Origin: an uncultured Azospirillum sp.
GTDB taxonomy: Bacteria; Pseudomonadota; Alphaproteobacteria; Azospirillales; Azospirillaceae
Direction: 5' to 3'
NCBI RefSeq assembly: GCF_946480385.1
Contig: NZ_CAMLJP010000003.1
Location: 58,505-122,504, forward strand
DNA length: 64,000 nt
Below are positions 58,140-64,000 of this stretch, one piece after another (position 1 is the stretch's first letter; each line of letters begins with the position of its first letter). The position numbers were made by a program, and so were the translations under genes. The notes under the pieces were generated by a model. The model was not told the origin of the DNA, made no database searches, and saw nothing but the letters and a program-made list of their open reading frames with translations.

Positions 58140-59086
58140 TGGCCGACCCGGATTTTCGCGCCGCCGCCGCCGGTGCGCGCGCCCGGGACGAGATGCCGAC
58201 CCCGCCGCGCGCCATGGCCGCGTCGGCGCAGAAAGGCAAGCGGCGCCGCGCCTGGCCGCGCTGGACCCGCTCCGCCGTCAAGGCGGCGCTGCTGCTGGTG
58301 CCGGTGCTGGGGCTGACCGCCGCCGCCGGCTCCGCCTGGAAGCGCGGCACCCTGGCCGACACGCTGGAGGCGGCGCAGGACAGCGTCATCCGGCTGACCG
58401 GCGACATGGGCTTCCGCCTGTCGGAGATCCTGGTGGTCGGCCGCAGCGAGACGGAGCGCGACGCCGTGCTCGATGCGCTGGGCGTGCGCCGGGGCGAGCC
58501 GATCCTGTCGATCGATCTGGTCGACGCCAAGCTGCGGCTGGAGGAACTGCCCTGGGTGTCGTCGGCCTCCATCGAGCGGCGGCTGCCCGGCTTCCTCTAT
58601 ATCCACCTGTCCGAACGCCAGCCGATGGCGATCTGGCAGCATGACCGCCAGTTCACCGTCATCGACCGCGCCGGCCGCCCGCTGGCCGACGCGGCGGAAC
58701 TGGCGCGCCGCGGCAACCAGCGGATCGAGACTCTGCCGCAGGTGATCGGCGCCAACGCCCCGCAGCAGGTCCACACCCTGCTGTCGGCGCTGGACAGTGC
58801 GCCGACCATCGCGCCGCTGCTGTCCTCGGCCAGCTGGATCAGCGACCGCCGCTGGAACCTGCAGCTCAGCAACGGCGTGACGGTGAAGCTGCCGGAAGGC
58901 ACCGCCGACATGCGCCGGGCGCTGCGCCAGCTGGAGCAGATGCAAACCGCCAGCCGGGTGCTGGACCGCGACATCGTCACCATCGACATGCGCCTGCAGG
59001 ACCGCGCCGCGATCCAGACCTCGTCCACCGCCCAGCTTCCGGGCTGGGACGACGACACGAAGAAGAAGAGCGGCAAGAAATCATAA
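58124..59086 (+). CDS. ftsQ: Cell division protein FtsQ
   Basis: 320 residues. A basic cytoplasmic tail (1-45) is followed by a membrane helix (about 50-68: AALLLVPVLGLTAAAGSAW), a POTRA domain (about 90-165: FRLSEILVVGRSETERDAVLDALGV) and the FtsQ beta domain. It recruits FtsL and FtsB to the septum. I took the ATG at 58124, which overlaps ddl by 16 bp; the next ATG, at 58139, is possible. Confidence 0.93.
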   Translation: MSARLMADPDFRAAAAGARARDEMPTPPRAMAASAQKGKRRRAWPRWTRSAVKAALLLVPVLGLTAAAGSAWKRGTLADTLEAAQDSVIRLTGDMGFRLSEILVVGRSETERDAVLDALGVRRGEPILSIDLVDAKLRLEELPWVSSASIERRLPGFLYIHLSERQPMAIWQHDRQFTVIDRAGRPLADAAELARRGNQRIETLPQVIGANAPQQVHTLLSALDSAPTIAPLLSSASWISDRRWNLQLSNGVTVKLPEGTADMRRALRQLEQMQTASRVLDRDIVTIDMRLQDRAAIQTSSTAQLPGWDDDTKKKSGKKS

Positions 59087-59162
59087 GGCCGGCCGGCGGC
59101 AAGCTCTTGTGGGGAAGCGCTTATCGCCGGCAGACAGGGGTAGAAGGGAAGTTTTGGGGGGC

Positions 59163-60446
59163 ATGTTCGGGATGGGATTCAACGGTGCCAAGAAGCCGAA
59201 GCGGCCGGCCCGTGGCGGGATCGTCACGGCGCTGGACGTCGGCTCGACGAAGGTGTGCTGCGTCATCGCGCGGATGGAGGAGCCCGGCTCCCTCCGCGTG
59301 ATCGGCGTCGGCCACCAGATCGCCACGGGCATCCGCGCCGGGACCATCATCGACATGGAGGCGGCGGAGACCTCGATCGGCGCCGCCGTGCATGCCGCCG
59401 AACAGATGGCCGGCGAGACGGTGCACGACGTCGTCGTCAACCTGTCGATGGGCAATCCCCGCTCCCACGCCTTCACCGCCACCGTCCCGGTTTCCGGCCA
59501 GGAGGTGACGGAGGGCGACATCCGCCGCGCCATGGCCCATGCGCGCACCCTGCAGGCCGGCCCCGATCAGGCGCTGATCCACACCATCCCCCTGAGCTTC
59601 ACCCTGGACGGCATCCGCGGCATCCGCGATCCCAAAGGGATGAGCGGCCATACGCTGGGCACCCAGCTGCATGTGGTCACGGCGGCCAAGGGCGCCATTC
59701 TCACGCTGGGCGCCTGCGTCGCCCGCTGCCACCTGAACATCGAATCCGTCGTGGTCAGCCCCTTCGCCTCCGGCCTCGCCTGTCTGGTGGAGGACGAGAT
59801 GGAGATGGGGGCCGCCTGCGTCGACATCGGCGGCGGCGGCACCACCATCTCGATCTTCGCCGAAGGCAATCTGGTGTGGACCGGCTTCGTGCCGCTCGGC
59901 GGGCGCCACGTCACCAACGACATCGCCCACGGCCTGACCACGCCGCTGTCCCATGCTGAACGGCTGAAGGTGCTCTACGGCAGCGCCCGGGTGAACCCGG
60001 CCGACGAGCGCGAGATGATCGAGGTGCCGCAGATCGGCGAGGACGAGCGCAGCGGCAGCGGCACCGCCAGCCACCCGCGCTCCTTCCTGGTCAGCATCAT
60101 CCAGGCGCGGATGGAAGAGATCTTCGAAGAGGTGCGCAGCGCCATCGAGCAGTCGGGCCATTCCCAACTTGTCGGCCGGCGCGTCGTGTTGACGGGCGGT
60201 GCCAGCCAGTTGCCCAACACGCGCGAGATGGCCGCCCCCATCCTGGACAAGCAGGTCCGCATCGCCCGTCCCACCCGGATCGCCGGCCTCAACGAGGCGC
60301 ATGGCGGACCGGCCTTCTCGACGGTGGCGGGCCTTCTCCTACATGCCGTCCGCAACCCGACGGAGCTGATGGTGACCGGCCAAGAGGCGGTCGCGTCAAC
60401 CGGACTCCTCGGCCGCGTCGGCCTGTGGCTGCGGGAGAATCTCTAG
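59163..60446 (+). CDS. ftsA: Cell division protein FtsA
   Basis: 427 residues from the ATG at 59163. A GTG at 59109 is in frame, but its extension is not FtsA-like. Actin-fold motifs are [25 protein letters not shown] and [11 protein letters not shown]. The C-terminal WLRENL is the amphipathic membrane-targeting helix. FtsA ties FtsZ to the membrane. ftsZ follows after 125 bp. Confidence 0.95.
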   Translation: MFGMGFNGAKKPKRPARGGIVTALDVGSTKVCCVIARMEEPGSLRVIGVGHQIATGIRAGTIIDMEAAETSIGAAVHAAEQMAGETVHDVVVNLSMGNPRSHAFTATVPVSGQEVTEGDIRRAMAHARTLQAGPDQALIHTIPLSFTLDGIRGIRDPKGMSGHTLGTQLHVVTAAKGAILTLGACVARCHLNIESVVVSPFASGLACLVEDEMEMGAACVDIGGGGTTISIFAEGNLVWTGFVPLGGRHVTNDIAHGLTTPLSHAERLKVLYGSARVNPADEREMIEVPQIGEDERSGSGTASHPRSFLVSIIQARMEEIFEEVRSAIEQSGHSQLVGRRVVLTGGASQLPNTREMAAPILDKQVRIARPTRIAGLNEAHGGPAFSTVAGLLLHAVRNPTELMVTGQEAVASTGLLGRVGLWLRENL

Positions 60447-60571
60447 ATGACTCTCCCCGCCGCCGCCATTCACCGATTCCCGATCGGACAGACACCGGAC
60501 ACAACCGGGCGCCGGTCGCGGCATATCAAACATCAAACCCAACGAAAACAGGTTGTGGAGGCCTGAACAGA

Positions 60572-62542
60572 ATGATCAACGTGACCATCCCCCAGATCGA
60601 GCCCGAGCTGAAGCCGCGCATCACCGTGTTCGGCGTCGGCGGCGCCGGCGGCAACGCCGTCAACAACATGATCAAGTCGAACCTGGAAGGCGTGGACTTC
60701 GTCGTCGGCAACACCGACGCGCAGGCGCTGAAGGGTTCCTTGTGCGAGAAGCGCATCCAGCTGGGCACCGGCACCACCCGCGGCCTGGGCGCCGGCTCCA
60801 AGCCGGATGTCGGCCGTGCCTCGGCCGAGGAGCAGATCGACGAGATCGTCCAGTATCTCGAAGGCTCCAACATGGTGTTCATCACCGCCGGCATGGGCGG
60901 CGGCACCGGCACCGGTGCGGCCCCGGTCATCGCGCGCGCGGCCCGCGAGCGCGGCATCCTGACCGTCGGCGTCGTCACCAAGCCCTTCCATTTCGAGGGC
61001 GGTCACCGCATGCGGCTGGCGGAAGGCGGCATCGCCGAACTGCAGCAGTATGTCGACACCCTCATCATCATCCCGAACCAGAACCTGTTCCGCATCGCCA
61101 ACGAGAAGACGACCTTCGCGGACGCCTTCAAGATGGCCGACGACGTTCTGCATTCGGGCGTGCGCGGCGTCACCGACCTGATGGTCATGCCCGGCCTGAT
61201 CAACCTGGATTTCGCCGACATCCGGTCCGTGATGACCGAGATGGGCAAGGCGATGATGGGCACCGGCGAGGCCGGCGGCGAACGCCGCGCCATCGAGGCC
61301 GCCGAGGCCGCCATCTCCAACCCGCTGCTGGACGACGTGTCGATGAAGGGCGCCCGCGGCGTCCTCATCAACATCACCGGCGGCTACGACATGACCCTGT
61401 TCGAGGTCGACGAGGCGGCCAACCGCGTCCGTGACGAGGTCGATCCCGACGCCAACATCATCTTCGGCTCGACCTTCGACAGCTCGCTGGACGGCGTGAT
61501 GCGCGTGTCGGTCGTCGCCACCGGCATCGACGCCGCGGCGATGAGCAACCCGCGCACCCTGCACCCGGTCAACCTGTCGCTGGTCCCCGGCGACCGCGCC
61601 AAGAAGCCGGCCGCCCCCGGCAACCTGACCGGCGCGCCGGCTCCGGCCGCCGCCCAGGCCTCGGCCATCCCGAGCGCCGCCGCCGGCCTGCGCACACCGC
61701 AGCCGGTCACCGCCGGTGCCGCCGCCATCCAGCACGACCCGGCCCAGCAGCAGCCCCACCCGCAGACAGCCCAGCAGCATGCGGCCCAACAGCATGCGGA
61801 AGCGCCGAAGCCGTCGGCCGGTCCGCTGCATGGCGAGAACCAGGGCGGCCACTTCTTCGCGCCGAAGCCGGCCGATGCTCCGCGCCAGCCGATGACCGTC
61901 GGCGCCGCACCGCTGTCGACTCCGCAGCAGCCGGCTCCCCAGCAGCACGCCCCCCAGGCGCCGCAGATGCAGGGTCACCAGCAGCCGCAGCAGCATCAGC
62001 CGCAGCAGCATCAGCCGCAGCAGCCTGCGCCGATGGCCGCTCCGCAGCAGCACCACCATGCCGCGCCGCAAGGTCATCAGCAGCACCCCGGCGGCCTGTC
62101 CGTCGGTCCGGCCCCGGCCCCCGCGCCGGAACCGGCGCCGGCCCGCAAGGGCAACTTCCTGTTCGGTCTGGTGACCGGCCTCGGCCGCAAGTCCGAACCG
62201 GCGCACCCGCCGGCGCCCCAGCCCGTGCGTCAGCCGGCCCCGCAGGCGTACCAGCCGCAGCAGGCTCCGCAGGCCTATCAGCCCGCGCCCCAGAACTATC
62301 CGCAGCAGCAGCCCGCCTATCCGCAGCAGCCGCAGGCGCCCCACCAGGGCTACCCGGCGGGCCAGTATCCGGCGGCCCCGCAGCCGCAGCCGGCCTACCC
62401 GCCGCAGCAGACCGCTCCGCAGCAGGCTCCGGGCTATCCGGCCGCTCCGCAGGCGCAGGCTCCGGCCCCGCGGGTCGATGCCAAGCCGGGTGAGCAGGAG
62501 GAACTGGACATCCCGGCCTTCCTGCGCCGTCAGGCCAACTGA
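60572..62542 (+). CDS. ftsZ: Cell division GTPase FtsZ with very long Gln/Pro linker
   Basis: 656 residues. The GTPase domain (about 10-320) has [13 protein letters not shown], the tubulin signature GGGTGTG (109-115) and the T7 synergy loop NLDFAD (211-216). A linker of about 300 residues (340-640) is extremely Gln/Pro/Ala/His-rich, with repeats of QQHQP and QAYQP. It also contains one conserved-looking island, [12 protein letters not shown] (529-540). The C-terminal peptide [12 protein letters not shown] (645-656) binds FtsA and other partners. The start ATG at 60572 has a GTGGAGG ribosome site upstream. E. coli FtsZ is 383 residues; most of the excess is linker. Confidence 0.97.
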   Translation: MINVTIPQIEPELKPRITVFGVGGAGGNAVNNMIKSNLEGVDFVVGNTDAQALKGSLCEKRIQLGTGTTRGLGAGSKPDVGRASAEEQIDEIVQYLEGSNMVFITAGMGGGTGTGAAPVIARAARERGILTVGVVTKPFHFEGGHRMRLAEGGIAELQQYVDTLIIIPNQNLFRIANEKTTFADAFKMADDVLHSGVRGVTDLMVMPGLINLDFADIRSVMTEMGKAMMGTGEAGGERRAIEAAEAAISNPLLDDVSMKGARGVLINITGGYDMTLFEVDEAANRVRDEVDPDANIIFGSTFDSSLDGVMRVSVVATGIDAAAMSNPRTLHPVNLSLVPGDRAKKPAAPGNLTGAPAPAAAQASAIPSAAAGLRTPQPVTAGAAAIQHDPAQQQPHPQTAQQHAAQQHAEAPKPSAGPLHGENQGGHFFAPKPADAPRQPMTVGAAPLSTPQQPAPQQHAPQAPQMQGHQQPQQHQPQQHQPQQPAPMAAPQQHHHAAPQGHQQHPGGLSVGPAPAPAPEPAPARKGNFLFGLVTGLGRKSEPAHPPAPQPVRQPAPQAYQPQQAPQAYQPAPQNYPQQQPAYPQQPQAPHQGYPAGQYPAAPQPQPAYPPQQTAPQQAPGYPAAPQAQAPAPRVDAKPGEQEELDIPAFLRRQAN

Positions 62543-62575
62543 GCGGACGGACCGCCCCGGACGTGAACCGATCTT

Positions 62576-62600
62576 GGCCGCCGGACTCTTTCCGGCGGCC
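62576..62600 (+). terminator. Stem-loop after ftsZ
   Basis: A perfect 10-bp stem (62576-62585 with 62591-62600, loop CTCTT) lies 33 bp past ftsZ. It lacks a T run, so it may be an RNA-stability hairpin rather than a terminator. Confidence 0.45.
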
Positions 62601-62693
62601 GGCCGATCCCGGCGAAAGCCGGAGATAACCGCCGTCGCCGCAGCCTCCTAATCGCGGTGCCGGCGGCTCCACAACCTGACCGAACCTTTCGGA

Positions 62694-62730
62694 CCCCGGC
62701 GGCGCCCTCGTGCGTCTCCGGGGATTTTTT
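62694..62730 (+). terminator. Rho-independent terminator of the dcw operon
   Basis: A CCCCGG/CCGGGG stem (62694-62699 with 62718-62723) is followed by A and six T residues. Confidence 0.65.
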
Positions 62731-62948
62731 GTTGCCTCTTTCATGCAGGGCCAAGCTGATTGCTTGTATTGCGCACCACTTTTGCCCTGCAACAAACGGT
62801 AACAATGAGTGATTTGCCGATTTCCAACCTCGGGTGTTACCTATCAGCATGGTCGAAAGCGAACGCTGCCGACGTGATGATCTTCAAAGATCATGCGGCG
62901 CGGCATTGCTGGGAACCTCTCCTTCACGACCAAGATGGAAAAGACATC
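62731..62948 (+). promoter_or_regulatory. Upstream region of lpxC
   Basis: About 218 bp between the ftsZ terminator and the lpxC start. The composition is less GC-rich than the genes. An inverted repeat, GCAGGGC (62745-62751) and GCCCTGC (62784-62790), could be an operator. The lpxC frame is open through most of this stretch, but its translation is unlike LpxC. Confidence 0.4.
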
Positions 62949-63884
62949 GTGGCCAACAATCGCAGCAACGCGGACGGAATGTTCCAGCAGACCCTGAAGA
63001 AGTCGGTGACCATCGCCGGCGTCGGGCTGCATTCGGGCGTCATCGTCACGCTGACGATTTCGCCGGCCGATGCGAATTCCGGGATCATCTTTCTGCGCAC
63101 CGACCGTCAAGGGGCCGCCGCCGTCATTCCGGCGCGCTGGGACACGGTGGTCGACACCCGCCTGTGCACCGTGATCGGCAACGAGCATGGCACCACCGTC
63201 GGCACGATCGAACATCTGATGTCCGCACTGGCCGGCTGCGGCATCGACAACGCCATCGTGTCGCTGGACGGCATCGAGGTGCCGATCATGGATGGCAGCG
63301 CCGCCCCCTTCGTCGCCGCCATCGAGCAGGCCGGCGTCGCCGTGCAGAAGTCGCCCCGCCGCATCATCCGCATCCTGAAGCCGGTCGTCATTGGCGACGG
63401 CGTCAAGAGCGCCTCCTTCACCCCGGACGACGCCACCAGCTACAGCTTCGAGATCGACTTCGACAGCGCCGCCATCTCCCGTCAGGCCCGTGCGCTGGAG
63501 ATCGACCCGGACAGCTTCAAGGACGAGATCAGCCGCGCCCGCACCTTCGGCTTCCTGCATGAGGTCGAGGGGCTGCGCAAGATGGGCCTCGCCCGTGGCG
63601 GCTCGCTGGACAACGCGGTGGTCATCTCCGGCGACACGGTGATGAACGCCGAGGGCCTGCGCTTCAAGGACGAGTTCGTGCGCCACAAGATCCTGGACGC
63701 CGTCGGCGACCTGTATCTGGCCGGTGCGCCGATCGTCGGTCATTTCCACGGCGTGCGGTCCGGCCACGCGCTGAACAACCAGCTGCTGCGCGCCCTGTTC
63801 GCCGACCGCAGCGCCTGGCGCTACGAGACGGCGGTGTCGCTGCCGGTCGCGCGCCGCGGTCTGGAGCAGCTGGCGGTCGCCTGA
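62949..63884 (+). CDS. lpxC: UDP-3-O-acyl-N-acetylglucosamine deacetylase
   Basis: 311 residues from the GTG at 62949, which has a GGAAAAG ribosome site; the ATG at 62979 (301 residues) is the alternative. Committed step of lipid A synthesis. Core motifs are QQTLKKSVTIAGVGLHSG, IEHLMSALAGCGIDNA (first zinc His), RARTFGFLHEVEGL, EFVRHKILDAVGDL (zinc His and Asp) and GVRSGHALNNQ (catalytic His). It is separated from ftsZ by a terminator and followed by its own. Confidence 0.95.
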   Translation: MANNRSNADGMFQQTLKKSVTIAGVGLHSGVIVTLTISPADANSGIIFLRTDRQGAAAVIPARWDTVVDTRLCTVIGNEHGTTVGTIEHLMSALAGCGIDNAIVSLDGIEVPIMDGSAAPFVAAIEQAGVAVQKSPRRIIRILKPVVIGDGVKSASFTPDDATSYSFEIDFDSAAISRQARALEIDPDSFKDEISRARTFGFLHEVEGLRKMGLARGGSLDNAVVISGDTVMNAEGLRFKDEFVRHKILDAVGDLYLAGAPIVGHFHGVRSGHALNNQLLRALFADRSAWRYETAVSLPVARRGLEQLAVA

Positions 63885-63931
63885 TCTCCACTGGTTTTCG
63901 ATCGGGCCGGTTTTCGATTGGGTTTACCCCT

Positions 63932-63954
63932 GCCCTCCCCTACCCGGGGAGGGC
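63932..63954 (+). terminator. Rho-independent terminator of lpxC
   Basis: A perfect 9-bp stem (63932-63940 with 63946-63954, five-base loop) is followed by ATTTTCTTT. Confidence 0.75.
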
Positions 63955-64000
63955 ATTTTCTTTGCGCGCACTCCCCTCCCCTGCCGACACACCGGATCAC

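Noticed and set aside
61740..62480. CRISPR-like or minisatellite array in the CAG/CAGCCG-rich stretch
   Set aside because: The repetition encodes Gln/Pro codons in frame within ftsZ and lacks uniform repeat-spacer units.
62760..62948. N-terminal extension of LpxC
   Set aside because: The frame is open, but the translation is unlike LpxC and the region has leader-like composition; homologous sequence begins at QQTLKKS.

Overview
The window is GC-rich, densely packed alphaproteobacterial chromosome. An Azospirillum-like member of the Rhodospirillales is the best fit. Pointers are the NDUFA12-type complex I protein, a DUF2155 protein, an IscR/HscB/ferredoxin remnant of the ISC system, an alphaproteobacterial rnpB followed by a complete dcw cluster, and an FtsZ with a very long Gln/Pro linker. 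This assignment rests on gene content and order seen by eye; no database search was possible.

Layout. (1) 1-9.1 kb: purD (cut by the window edge), xseA, pyrC, a secreted Lys/Ala-rich protein, hisS and a large bifunctional penicillin-binding protein. (2) 9.1-15.2 kb: an MFS transporter with a small membrane partner, a LysR regulator, a NUDIX hydrolase, an EAL phosphodiesterase and a Na/Pi cotransporter. (3) 15.3-20.7 kb: ychF, pth and rplY on the minus strand; then NDUFA12, mlaD, a small glycine-zipper lipoprotein and DUF2155 on the plus strand; then an alpha/beta hydrolase. (4) 20.7-26.3 kb: cysE-iscR-cysteine desulfurase-hscB-like-fdx, then mnmA and tRNA-Met(CAT). This is a sulfur and Fe-S block that ends in the tRNA thiolase.

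(5) 26.3-27.85 kb is an AT-rich foreign segment. It carries one gene, a TIR domain fused to a right-handed beta-helix, placed between the tRNA terminator and a diguanylate cyclase; it is the best candidate here for an undescribed defence-type system. (6) 27.9-41.4 kb: a REC-GGDEF protein, an AcoR-like sigma-54 activator, a fused HyuA-HyuB hydantoinase/oxoprolinase, a GNAT acetyltransferase, a DjlA-like J-protein, an unrecognised membrane protein, a Uup-type ABC-F ATPase, an EamA transporter and an AmpD/AmiD-type amidase.

(7) 41.45-63.9 kb: rnpB, then a 733-bp non-coding region rich in DnaA-box-like sites and 10-bp-phased TGGG repeats (MraZ-type sites). After that comes the dcw operon in canonical order: mraZ, rsmH, ftsL, ftsI, murE, murF, mraY, murD, ftsW, murG, a small unknown ORF, murC, murB, ddl, ftsQ, ftsA, ftsZ and, after a terminator, lpxC. 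Most junctions overlap by a few bases, implying translational coupling. The cluster makes the lipid-linked murein precursor, builds the divisome and couples envelope growth to lipid A synthesis.
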